This document shows positions 1 to 8,050 of a stretch of 41,739 bases of DNA, in pieces. Every line of letters begins with the position of its first letter. Position 1 is the stretch's first letter. The notes under the pieces were generated by a model. That model was not told where the DNA came from, made no database searches, and saw only the letters and a program-made list of their open reading frames with translations. A program made the translations under genes and the position numbers. This stretch comes from SZUA-430 sp034440355 (lineage in GTDB: Bacteria; Pseudomonadota; Alphaproteobacteria; Micropepsales; Micropepsaceae), in the NCBI GenBank assembly GCA_034440355.1, contig JAWXBY010000071.1, forward strand, positions 1-41,739. Direction: 5' to 3'.

Positions 1-595
1 GTGGCTCGTCTGGGTCCTGTCGCAACAGGTCGATCCCGAAGGCCTCTTCCGCGTGATGCTGGGCCTCATCTTCATCGCGCTCGCCGCCTGGGCCTTCGGC
101 GTCGTGCAAGCCCGCGCCGCACAGTCGCAACGCATCATCCTCTCAAGCGTCATCTTCCTCATGGCGCTGGGTGCGTCGGTGGCGCTTATCGCGATGCCGT
201 TCGCCACGCGCAGCGCCGACGGCGCAACCGCCGAAGGCGAAGGCGCACAGATGCCGAAGATCGCCTACACGGCCGCCCGTCTCGCGGAACTGCGTGGCGA
301 AGGCCGCGCCGTTCTCGTGAACCTAACGGCGGCGTGGTGCGTCAGCTGCCTCTACAACGAGCGCGTGGCCCTCTCGTCGAAAGCGGTCGCTGATACGTTC
401 AAAGCCACGAACACGGCCTACGTCGTGGGCGATTGGACGAACCAGAACGCCGAAATCGGCAAACTGCTCAAGGAACATGGCCGCGAAGGCGTTCCGCTCT
501 ACCTGTACTATCCGGCCGGAGGGGGAGAGCCTCAAGTCCTGCCGCAAATCCTGACCGAAACCCTGATCTTGGAAACACTGGGAGCTTCCAAATGA
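1..595 (+). CDS. dsbD: DsbD-family thiol:disulfide interchange protein, C-terminal part (5' truncated by window)
   Basis: The reading frame is already open at base 2, so the start lies outside the window. The visible part has two hydrophobic membrane segments (around bases 53-110 and 140-195), then a soluble thioredoxin-like domain carrying the redox motif AAWCVSCLYNERVAL. That is the C-terminal gamma domain of DsbD/ScsB proteins, which carry electrons from cytoplasmic thioredoxin across the inner membrane to periplasmic clients. The TGA stop overlaps the ATG of the next gene (ATGA at 592-595), so the two are probably translationally coupled. The downstream redoxin is a natural client. The N-terminal domain cannot be seen, so DsbD, ScsB and short DsbD variants cannot be separated. 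Confidence 0.85.
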   Translation, partial: WLVWVLSQQVDPEGLFRVMLGLIFIALAAWAFGVVQARAAQSQRIILSSVIFLMALGASVALIAMPFATRSADGATAEGEGAQMPKIAYTAARLAELRGEGRAVLVNLTAAWCVSCLYNERVALSSKAVADTFKATNTAYVVGDWTNQNAEIGKLLKEHGREGVPLYLYYPAGGGEPQVLPQILTETLILETLGASK

Positions 596-1191
596 AGTCG
601 ATCACCTTGGGCGCCGTCGCCCTCGCGCTCAGCGCCACCGCCGCCATCGCCGCACCGACGATCGGCGAACCCGCGCCGGCGTTCTCGGCCATCGACACGG
701 CCGGTAAGACGCGCTCGCTCAGCGAGTTCAAAGGCAAGACCGTCGTCCTCGAATGGACGAACGACGGCTGCCCCTACGTGAAGAAACACTACGGCGCCGG
801 CAACATGCAAAAGCTCCAACAGGAAGCGACTGCAGGCGGCTCCGTCTGGCTGACGATCATCTCGTCCGCACCGGGCAAGCAAGGCCACGTCGACGCCGCC
901 GGCGCCAACCAGCTCACGACCTCGCGCGGCGCGAAGCCGTCGGCGGTGCTGCTCGACCCCAAGGGCGACGTCGGCCGCGCCTACGAAGCGCAAACCACAC
1001 CGCATATGTTCGTGATCGATAAGGCGGGAACGCTGCGCTACATGGGCGCCATCGACGATCAGCCGACGACCGAAGCGGACTCGATCCCAAAGGCGCGCAA
1101 CTACGTGCGTGAAGCGCTCGCGGCGGTGGGCTCGGGCGGCAAGGTCGCCCAAACCGCAACCGACCCCTACGGCTGCAGCGTGAAGTACTAA
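592..1191 (+). CDS. Periplasmic thioredoxin-like/redoxin (AhpC-TSA fold) protein
   Basis: 199 residues starting at the ATG that overlaps the preceding stop. Residues 1-21 form a signal peptide ending AIAAP. The rest is an AhpC/TSA-Redoxin-type thioredoxin fold. The active-site region reads NDGCPYVKKHY, with Cys60 in the peroxidatic or resolving position and no CxxC pair. A second cysteine (Cys195) lies in the C-terminal GCSVKY tail, a combination I recall from a family of secreted alphaproteobacterial redoxins. Coupling to the DsbD-like gene suggests it is reduced by that protein in the periplasm. The TAA overlaps the stop of the convergent kinase gene (1188-1191). The family assignment is firm; the substrate is unknown. 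Confidence 0.88.
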   Translation: MKSITLGAVALALSATAAIAAPTIGEPAPAFSAIDTAGKTRSLSEFKGKTVVLEWTNDGCPYVKKHYGAGNMQKLQQEATAGGSVWLTIISSAPGKQGHVDAAGANQLTTSRGAKPSAVLLDPKGDVGRAYEAQTTPHMFVIDKAGTLRYMGAIDDQPTTEADSIPKARNYVREALAAVGSGGKVAQTATDPYGCSVKY

Positions 1192-3419
1192 GCGGCGCTG
1201 CGCGCGGCCGCTTCAGGCACCGCGGCGCCCGGCAACGTCACCCGAACGGTCGTGCCTTTTCCAGGCTCGCTCTCGATGTGGAGCAAGCCTTTCATCATAT
1301 CGAGATAACGCTTCACCAGATAAAGACCGACGCCCATGCCCTCGTGCTTGCGCGTAAAACTCTTGTCCGGCTGGTAGAACAATTCGGTGAGATGCGGCAT
1401 CAGCGATTGCTCGATGCCGACGCCGTCGTCGCTGACCTCGAACACGAACGCGTCGCCCTCGCTCCACGCCGAAACCGAAACGTTGCCGTGGTCGCCCGTG
1501 AACTTGACCGCGTTGGCGAGCAGATTGAACAACACCTGCCGCACCAACCGTTGATCCGCCTTCACGACCGGCGGTCCGCTCAGATGCGCGATGATCGTAT
1601 GGTGCCGGTGATCGCGTAAACGCCGCGCCAACGAAACGCACGACTCCATGCACTCTCTGAAGTCGAATTCCCCGACCTCCATCGATTCCGGATTGTCGTC
1701 GATGCGCGAAATCTCAAGCACGTTGTTGATCAGCGTCAGAAGATGGTGGCCGCTCTTGACCACCAGGTCCGAGAACTCGACATACTTCGGCTGCCCCGCC
1801 GGTCCCAGCGTCTCGTTCGCGATCATCTCGGAAAAGCCGATGATCGCGTTCAGCGGCGTGCGCAGCTCGTGGCTCATATTGGCGATGAAGTTGCTCTTCG
1901 CGCGCTCGGTGGTAAGGCGATCGGCCTGCGCCTGCCGCTCGGCCGCAAGCGCACGCCGCTTCGCCGTCACATCGCGCAGTGTGTACACGTCAAGCCGCGG
2001 GTCGTGCCCGCCGACGCCGTGCGAAACATGAAGCGCAAGCCGGCGCGCTCTGACTTCAAGCGTGATCGGCTCGTCATCGCAATCGACGGTGAGATCGGTG
2101 TGCCGCTGCGTATCGTCCGCATCGCCCGACGGCGGCATGCTGTCGAACGAGGGTAGATGGGCCGCGGCGTTGCGGCCCAGCAGAGCCGCGCGCGTGGAGT
2201 TCAACAAATGCCCCGCGCGCTCGTTGCACAACTCGATGCGCCCGGCGCGGTTCGCGACGACAACGCCGTCGGAACTCTCCTCGACGATGAGGTTGATCAT
2301 CGCGCGGCGCATGTTCGCGGCAGAGCGTTCGCGTATGGCGGTGCGCGCGCGCGACGCAAACTCCGTCGAGCCGACATACAAGAAGCAACCGCCCAGCGCG
2401 CACAGGGCGGGCGCCGTCTCGACGATCAGCGGCGCCAGCGACAGAACGACGATCGGACCAATGAAGATCGCCGCCGCGCATAACAGGAAGCGCTGCCCGA
2501 ATCCGTTGAACGACCAATTCGCGCGCGAAGGCCGCACGATCGCCAGAACAAGCCCGACCAAAACCAACGACCCGATCGGCCCCGTCGGCAGCAGCATGCG
2601 CCCTTGCCCGATGCTCTCGGCGATCAGCGCCTGCAACTCCACGCCGGCGATCACGCCGTGCCGCGCGACAGGCACCCGGTCGCCCAGTTCGACCGCTGTG
2701 GCGCCGATGATCACGCGCTTGCCTTTGACCACCGCCGGATCGAACGTCCCGTTCAACACGTCGACGAACGACAGCCGTTTGAACGTCGACGGATTGACGG
2801 CGAAGTCGATGTCGAACTCGCTGATGACGCTTTGCCCGCGCTGCCCGATCAGTCCGGCAAAGGTCGGCCGATAGCGTCCGTCCGGCAAATAGAGGCCGAT
2901 GCTGCCGCGCCGCGCTTCGCCTTCGGGCGCAAACACGTTCGCGTTGCCGATGAGAGATCCCTCGCGCAGCATCGGCAGCGGATTGGTCTCGATCATCTCC
3001 GAACCCGCGCCCGGCGTCGCATGCTGCACGAACGAGGGCAACACGACGTGCCCCGCCGCATCGCCGATCGCTTTGGCAAGCCGCGCATCGTCGGTGGCGC
3101 GCGACGGCGAGGAAAAGTCGATATCGACGCCGATGATCTCGGCCCCGGCGGCGGAGAGCTTGTCGATCGCCTCCGCGTGCCGGCTGCGCGGCCACGGCCA
3201 CGTCTCGACCGCGGCCAAACTCCTCGGATCGATTTGCACGATGACGATATCGCCGGACGCCGTCCGCTCCGTGACCCAGAACATCGCGTCGTCGATCGTG
3301 TTCTGCAGACCCGCAAACAGGCCAAACACCGCGCCGGCGGCGACGGTGAGCCAAATAAGAAGCTCCGGGCGCCACGATTGTAGCGCCCGGAGAGACCGGT
3401 GCGGGGTCAAAGAGAACAC
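1188..3419 (-). CDS. CHASE2-PAS sensor histidine kinase
   Basis: 743 residues from a GTG start at 3419, preceded by AGGA at good spacing. In order: a membrane segment (about 20-40), an extracytoplasmic CHASE2 domain (about 45-265), three hydrophobic segments (about 280-350), a PAS-like module (about 372-490), a HisKA box with NMSHELRTPLN (phospho-acceptor His517) and a HATPase domain with NLLANAVKFTG, DDGVGIE and GMGVGLYLVKR. There is no attached receiver and no response regulator beside it. It lies 31 bp downstream of the FecR-like gene on the same strand and is probably co-transcribed with it. CHASE2 and FecR domains often co-occur genomically, so the pair may sense an envelope signal. Its stop codon overlaps that of the convergent redoxin gene. 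Confidence 0.92.
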   Translation of the reverse strand: MFSLTPHRSLRALQSWRPELLIWLTVAAGAVFGLFAGLQNTIDDAMFWVTERTASGDIVIVQIDPRSLAAVETWPWPRSRHAEAIDKLSAAGAEIIGVDIDFSSPSRATDDARLAKAIGDAAGHVVLPSFVQHATPGAGSEMIETNPLPMLREGSLIGNANVFAPEGEARRGSIGLYLPDGRYRPTFAGLIGQRGQSVISEFDIDFAVNPSTFKRLSFVDVLNGTFDPAVVKGKRVIIGATAVELGDRVPVARHGVIAGVELQALIAESIGQGRMLLPTGPIGSLVLVGLVLAIVRPSRANWSFNGFGQRFLLCAAAIFIGPIVVLSLAPLIVETAPALCALGGCFLYVGSTEFASRARTAIRERSAANMRRAMINLIVEESSDGVVVANRAGRIELCNERAGHLLNSTRAALLGRNAAAHLPSFDSMPPSGDADDTQRHTDLTVDCDDEPITLEVRARRLALHVSHGVGGHDPRLDVYTLRDVTAKRRALAAERQAQADRLTTERAKSNFIANMSHELRTPLNAIIGFSEMIANETLGPAGQPKYVEFSDLVVKSGHHLLTLINNVLEISRIDDNPESMEVGEFDFRECMESCVSLARRLRDHRHHTIIAHLSGPPVVKADQRLVRQVLFNLLANAVKFTGDHGNVSVSAWSEGDAFVFEVSDDGVGIEQSLMPHLTELFYQPDKSFTRKHEGMGVGLYLVKRYLDMMKGLLHIESEPGKGTTVRVTLPGAAVPEAAARSAA

Positions 3420-3450
3420 AGAGAAATCCTATTGCGATTTGCGGCGGCGC

Positions 3451-4704
3451 TTACGAACCGCGACCGCCGCCGAGGCCGAGACCCAAGCCACCGCCGCCGT
3501 TGCCGAGGCTAAGACCAAGGCCAACACCGCCGTTCCCCACGCCGATTCCGACGGTAACCCCGCCGCCGCCGGCCCCGACGCCAACGCCAAGAGCGAGACC
3601 ATTGCCATTTCCATTTCCGCCTCCCACACCGACACCAACCGAAACGCCACCTGAACCAGCCCCAACGTCGACAGTCGCCGCGCCGCCGCCGACATCGACG
3701 CCCGCACTCGCGCCACCGGCGCCCGCGCTTACATCGACCGCCGCCGCGCCACCGCCGACATCGACGCCGGCCGACGCACCGCCGGCGCCGGCGGAAACAT
3801 CGATGCTCGCCACGCCGCCCGCACCGGCACTCGCCGAAGCACCTGCGCCGTCGCTGGAAACGTTCACCGTCGCACCGGATGTCGAAGCGCTGCCGTCGCT
3901 CGTCGTGTCGTGCACGACATCGCTCGCGTTCGACACAACGCCCGCCGCAGCCGACGCGACCTTCGTCCCGCCATTTTGCGCCGAGCTATCCGTACCGGTC
4001 GCAAGACCGCCCGACACCGACTTCACGTCGAGCGCAACCTCGCCGATGGCCGCCGTGATGACCACGCGCCCTTTGGTGTTCGATGTTTCCCGCTGCAGCT
4101 TGGATTTGCCGCCGCCGTCCTTGGGCGACGAGCCGGGAATCGAACCGTCCGTGGTCGGAACAACGACGACCTTGTCGCGCTGACCCTGCTTCACGAAGCC
4201 GGTAAAGCCCGGCTGCACGAAGGCAGTGTCCGCGCGGTCCGGCGTCGCCACCTCGACCAGGCCTTCGCTCACGTCGACCGACGCCGCGCCTTCGCTGACG
4301 CTGACCGTAAACGTCGTCCCCTTAACGACCGCCGCCAGATAGGGCGTGTCGACCTGAAAGTGCGGCGCCTTCTGTTTGCCGATCTGATAGAGCGCGGTGC
4401 CGACCGTCTGCAGAACCTGCGTATTGCCGTTGACGGGCAGGGCAGGCAGCATGACGCGGCTGTTCGGACCGATCGCGATCGTTTCCAGGCCGCGCGCGAC
4501 CACGAGGCGTCCCGTCGCGGCTGTCTCGACCCACGAATCGGCAGGCAGCGTCTGCTTCGAATTGACGGCGACCGGCATCACGCCCGGCGCGCCGGACTTG
4601 ACCGCGCCCGTTGACGCGACGATGCGCCACGCTTCAGCCGCGCTCACGCTCTGCGCGCCGGCGGCAAAAAGAAACAGGACCAGGAGAGTACGAATCAAAA
4701 GCAT
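3451..4704 (-). CDS. Secreted FecR-domain protein with glycine-rich repeat tail
   Basis: 417 residues. I chose the ATG at 4704 because it begins directly with a signal peptide (MLLIRTLLVLFLFAAG, cleavage near VSAAEA) and has GGAG upstream; a longer frame to 4842 adds an unlikely leader. Residues about 50-165 form a FecR-type beta domain (ATGRLVVARG, VKGTTFTVSV, VDVSEGLVEV). A low-complexity Ser/Asp/Ala region follows, then three 22-residue repeats of the type VDVSAGAGGASAGVDVGGG, and finally a Gly tail alternating with Val, Ile and Leu. There is no N-terminal anti-sigma region, so it is not a classical FecR regulator. Its place between a CHASE2 kinase and a TpsB transporter suggests surface or periplasmic structure or sensing; that is inference. 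Confidence 0.85.
   Translation of the reverse strand: MLLIRTLLVLFLFAAGAQSVSAAEAWRIVASTGAVKSGAPGVMPVAVNSKQTLPADSWVETAATGRLVVARGLETIAIGPNSRVMLPALPVNGNTQVLQTVGTALYQIGKQKAPHFQVDTPYLAAVVKGTTFTVSVSEGAASVDVSEGLVEVATPDRADTAFVQPGFTGFVKQGQRDKVVVVPTTDGSIPGSSPKDGGGKSKLQRETSNTKGRVVITAAIGEVALDVKSVSGGLATGTDSSAQNGGTKVASAAAGVVSNASDVVHDTTSDGSASTSGATVNVSSDGAGASASAGAGGVASIDVSAGAGGASAGVDVGGGAAAVDVSAGAGGASAGVDVGGGAATVDVGAGSGGVSVGVGVGGGNGNGNGLALGVGVGAGGGGVTVGIGVGNGGVGLGLSLGNGGGGLGLGLGGGRGS
3607..3804 (-). repeat. Three tandem 66-bp coding repeats (22 residues each)
   Basis: Inside the FecR-like gene, 66-bp units run 3804-3739, 3738-3673 and 3672-3607. Units 1 and 2 encode nearly identical peptides (I/V-DVSAGAGGASAGVDVGGGAA), while unit 3 has diverged (VDVGAGSGGVSVGVGVGGG). 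Repeats of this kind can expand or contract by slippage and may vary in number between strains. Confidence 0.85.
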
Positions 4705-4880
4705 CTCGCATTTGTCTCCACTACGGCCGGCCGATGGCGGATTACGGCCCTGGAGACGAGAGATTGGCCGGGTCGCGTTTAACGGGTTCGAAAGAAACGT
4801 GGTTGACGCGGGTCCGTAAACTCGATTCGAACCCGCCATCACGTCTTAAGATTGAGAATGCGTTGACACGCGTTCACCGC

Positions 4881-4899
4881 GGTTAACAGAACGTTAACC
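4881..4899. promoter_or_regulatory. Perfect CtrA-type site (TTAA-N7-TTAAC) within a 19-bp palindrome
   Basis: GGTTAAC-AGAAC-GTTAACC is a perfect 7+7 inverted repeat. It contains TTAA at 4883-4886, seven spacer bases and TTAAC at 4894-4898, the consensus for the alphaproteobacterial cell-cycle regulator CtrA. It lies between the divergent FecR-like gene (start 4704) and the TpsB gene (start 4940), 41 bp before the latter, and just downstream of a TTGACA at 4863-4868. The motif is seen directly; CtrA binding is inferred. Confidence 0.6.
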
Positions 4900-4939
4900 G
4901 GATCACGGCATCTCTGGACCGGGAGCTATTGGGTCGGTC

Positions 4940-6604
4940 GTGCGCGTGTTCTGGGCAAAGCTGTGCTTGTTGGCCGTCGCGGCGACCCTGGCGGCGTCGC
5001 AGGCGGCGCAGGCCGCTGACGAGTCGCAGCGTCTCGAAGAACGCCTGCCCACGATCGCCAAACCCGGCGACGAGGCGGCGCCACCGCCCGTTCTGGTGCC
5101 CGCGACCCAGGCCGACCTCGCCTCGTTCCCCGAATTCACGCTTCAGGCCATCGCCATCGAAGGCGTAACGGCCTTCCCCGTCTCTGACACTTCCGCTTGC
5201 ACGCAAGGCCTCGCCGGCAAAACCGTCGGCGCGATCGAAATCGTCGAACTCACGCAGTGCCTCACGCGCCTCTATCGCGAACGTGGCTTCTTCCTGTCGC
5301 GCGCCATCGTCCCGCCGCAAGAGGTTATCAGCGGCACGCTCAAAGTCCGCGTGATCGAAGGCTACATCGCAGCCGTCGCGCCCACTGGCATCTCGCAAGC
5401 CGACGCCGACGGTCAATTCGCCAACGCGTTGAGCGAACGTCCCGGCCGCCTCGCGACATTCGAGCGCGCGCTGCTGCTCCTCGCCGATCGCGCGGGTCAC
5501 CGCATCGCGACGTCGCAACTCGCACCCGACCCGGGCGACCCCGCACGCTTCACACTCGTCCTCGGCGTCGAGGTTTCGCAAGTCACGTGGCGTCTCTACG
5601 GCGACAACAGAGGCACCGAACCGCATGGGCCCGAGCAAGTGCTCGGCTTGGTGGCGTTGAACGGCCTCTTCGGCGGCAGCGATCGCTTGGCGCTCCAGAT
5701 GTTCACCGCGCCGACCGACACGACGGAGCTTCTCTACGGCGACCTGAACTACGCGCGCGCTTGGGTAGGCGGCGCGTTCTGGACGGAATTTGGCGCGTCC
5801 GCATCCCACTCGCGCGACGGCGACGGTCCACCCATTCTGGCGCCGGTCAGCGAGGTTGAGCGCATCTACGGCCGCGTCACCGTGCCGGTGCTGCGCGCCC
5901 GCACGCAGTCTTTATGGACCCACCTCGCCTTCGATGTGCGGGGCACAGAACTCTACGATCCGCTCGGCCCCGACAACGACGAGGTGACGAGCATCGTGCG
6001 CGGCAGCGCAAACTACAACGTGACCGTCGGCGACACGCGCGGCGACGCCATGATCGAACTCGCGCACGGCCTCGACGTGTTCGGCGCATCGCAAAACGGC
6101 GATCCGGCGCTCACACGTGCCGACGCCCGCCCGCAGTTCACGAAAGTGCGCCTGGATGCTTCCGTGCAGCACAAACTCTCCGACCGCTGGGAGTTCGCGC
6201 TGACGGCTGCCGGCCAATTCGCCGACGGCGCGCTCGTGGCGGGGGAAGAATTCGGCGGCGGCGGCGCCCGCTTCGGCCGCGCCTACGACTACAGCGAAAT
6301 CGTCGGCGACGACGGCATCGCCGGCAGCGCCGAACTACGCTGGAATTGGCGCAACGCATTCGAAGACGCGCTCGCGCACCTCCAACTCTATGCCTACGTC
6401 GACGCCGTGCGCATCTGGAACATCGGCGCCGACCCCTTCCAACAAGACGACGCCAGCCTCAGCTCGGCCGGCGGCGGCCTCCGCGTCACCCCCGTCGCCG
6501 GCGTCCTCGCCACCATCGAAGTGGCAAAACCCTGGTCACGCGATGTAGCCGCCGAAGCCGACCGCTCCCCCCGCATCTTCGTCTCCCTCTCGCTCGGCTG
6601 GTAA
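4940..6604 (+). CDS. ShlB/FhaC/HecB-family two-partner secretion transporter (TpsB)
   Basis: 554 residues from a GTG start with GGGAG 14 bases upstream. A signal peptide (MRVFWAKLCLLAVAATLAAS) is followed by a short periplasmic linker and a POTRA region (about 65-140: QAIAIEGVTAFP, LTRLYRERGFFLSRA, LKVRVIEGYI). A long beta-barrel then ends in SLSLGW, the aromatic C-terminal signature of outer-membrane proteins. The length matches TpsB proteins (about 550), which export large beta-helical TpsA exoproteins or activate haemolysins. No TpsA gene lies in the window. Its neighbours are the FecR-repeat protein and CHASE2 kinase, divergent across a CtrA-like site. The 3' end overlaps the convergent PH-domain gene by 69 bp. 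Confidence 0.9.
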   Translation: MRVFWAKLCLLAVAATLAASQAAQAADESQRLEERLPTIAKPGDEAAPPPVLVPATQADLASFPEFTLQAIAIEGVTAFPVSDTSACTQGLAGKTVGAIEIVELTQCLTRLYRERGFFLSRAIVPPQEVISGTLKVRVIEGYIAAVAPTGISQADADGQFANALSERPGRLATFERALLLLADRAGHRIATSQLAPDPGDPARFTLVLGVEVSQVTWRLYGDNRGTEPHGPEQVLGLVALNGLFGGSDRLALQMFTAPTDTTELLYGDLNYARAWVGGAFWTEFGASASHSRDGDGPPILAPVSEVERIYGRVTVPVLRARTQSLWTHLAFDVRGTELYDPLGPDNDEVTSIVRGSANYNVTVGDTRGDAMIELAHGLDVFGASQNGDPALTRADARPQFTKVRLDASVQHKLSDRWEFALTAAGQFADGALVAGEEFGGGGARFGRAYDYSEIVGDDGIAGSAELRWNWRNAFEDALAHLQLYAYVDAVRIWNIGADPFQQDDASLSSAGGGLRVTPVAGVLATIEVAKPWSRDVAAEADRSPRIFVSLSLGW

Positions 6605-8050
6605 GCCAGAGCGGCGTCGCCGAGTTCGCAAAACCTCGACCAGCGCTCGCGCGTCGTTGAGCGCAAGGTTGCGGATGCGTAAGCCCCCCGCTTGCCCGCC
6701 CGCACTGTCGATGGCGACCGTCGCCAGATCCAGCCGCCGCTGCAAAGGGCCGGTGCCGAACGAAACCGACTGAATGCTCGCAAGCGGCAGCATCCAGTGA
6801 TCTTGGACGAACCAGCCATGACGGACGTGGAGCACATCGCCCTCCAGCCGCCAGCCATGCGGACGCGCCCTGATCACCTGCACGGTGCCGAGCAGTCCAA
6901 CGACCGCCAACCCCCACCAAACCGTCGGCGAGAAAAGTCCAGCGGCCAGCACGATGAGAGCCAGCGGTAACACCGCGATCAGCGCGTCGTACCACCGATG
7001 AATCGGCGCCACCGGCGCGAAACGCTCCGGCGCGATCCGCTCGAAGCCGCCGGCGATGGCGAGCACGCGCGCCGCCTCGCCCGACGTCGCCAGTGGCGCA
7101 AGCTCCTGCACGCCGCCGGACGATGCGCCCGCCATCGTCTGCACGTCCACGCGGCTGAGACCATAGCGGCGCGTCAGCCAATGGGTCGCGGTCCGCGCGC
7201 CCTGAATGCGGCGAAGCGGGATGGCGACCTCGCTCCGCGTCAACAACCCGCGCACGCGCCGCAATGTTCGGCCGTCAAGTGACAGTGTGAATCCATAATT
7301 GCGCACGAACATCTGGATCACGCCCGCAACGGTGCCCAGCACCATGAAGAGCACGAGCGCCAGCGCGATCGTGACCGGGCTGACGAAGCCCCAGATATCC
7401 TCCTCATGCACGCCGATCCATTCTTCGACATCGTCGACCGACCACGGCAGCAGATCCCTGAAATACTGCATCGCACCGACAATGATCGCGAGCCAGATCA
7501 CCGAGAAATTGAGCAGCCCGGCCTGAAGGATGCGAAGGCTCGTCATCTTGAACACCGGCGGCGCCGCGGCGTCTGCCTCGTGCGGAGAGGCCGAAACCAC
7601 AATCCCGCGCCGCGCCCTGACCTCGTCGCGCAAGGCCAGCGCGTCGCCAAGCGCAATCGAATCGAGCAGCCCCTCATCGCCGCCCGATCCCCCGGTCTCC
7701 AGCTTGACCTTGGCCAGACCAAGAACGCGGGCGAGCGGCCCCCGTTCGATCTCGACATCCTGCACGCGGTCCCACGGAATGCTGCGCCGATTGCGCGAGA
7801 CGATGCCGCTTTCGATGTACATCTCGTGGGGCAGCAGCGTGTAGGTGAAGCGCCACCACGCCAAAACCCGGATCGCGAAAAAGACCGCCAGCAAACCGCC
7901 GACCGCCAGCAGAAGCGTGCCAAGACCTTCATCCCGCGCGAAGGCGACGACGCCGACCATCGGCAACAACATCTCCGGCAATTGCTTGACGAGAGCGATA
8001 ACCGGGATGATCGGATGAAGCCGCCGCGGCCGGGCAGCAGCGCCGTTCAT
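6536..8050 (-). CDS. Bacterial PH-domain (bPH2/DUF304) membrane protein, YdbT type
   Basis: 504 residues from the ATG at 8050, which overlaps the stop of the upstream PH gene (ATGA, 8047-8050). The protein contains repeated bPH2 units, each a pair of hydrophobic segments followed by a beta domain. Signatures include NRRSIPWDRVQDVEIERGPLA, VAIPLRRIQGARTATHWLTRR and WMLPLASIQSVSFGTGPLQRRL. This three-unit layout with an adjacent one-unit partner is that of Bacillus YdbT/YdbS, inner-membrane proteins of poorly known function. The Arg-rich C-terminal tail is encoded inside the end of the convergent TpsB gene. The family is clear; the physiological role is not. Confidence 0.85.
   Translation of the reverse strand: MNGAAARPRRLHPIIPVIALVKQLPEMLLPMVGVVAFARDEGLGTLLLAVGGLLAVFFAIRVLAWWRFTYTLLPHEMYIESGIVSRNRRSIPWDRVQDVEIERGPLARVLGLAKVKLETGGSGGDEGLLDSIALGDALALRDEVRARRGIVVSASPHEADAAAPPVFKMTSLRILQAGLLNFSVIWLAIIVGAMQYFRDLLPWSVDDVEEWIGVHEEDIWGFVSPVTIALALVLFMVLGTVAGVIQMFVRNYGFTLSLDGRTLRRVRGLLTRSEVAIPLRRIQGARTATHWLTRRYGLSRVDVQTMAGASSGGVQELAPLATSGEAARVLAIAGGFERIAPERFAPVAPIHRWYDALIAVLPLALIVLAAGLFSPTVWWGLAVVGLLGTVQVIRARPHGWRLEGDVLHVRHGWFVQDHWMLPLASIQSVSFGTGPLQRRLDLATVAIDSAGGQAGGLRIRNLALNDARALVEVLRTRRRRSGLPAEREGDEDAGGAVGFGGYIA

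Noticed and set aside
3500..4183. A Pro/Thr-rich plus-strand frame with PPPTSTP-like repeats.
   Set aside because: It is the antisense image of the Gly/Val/Asp repeats in the FecR gene and has no ribosome site or signal peptide; the FecR frame has both.
3451..4704. The FecR protein as a classical anti-sigma regulator of iron uptake.
   Set aside because: It has an N-terminal signal peptide instead of a cytoplasmic anti-sigma domain, and there is no ECF sigma factor or TonB receptor gene nearby.
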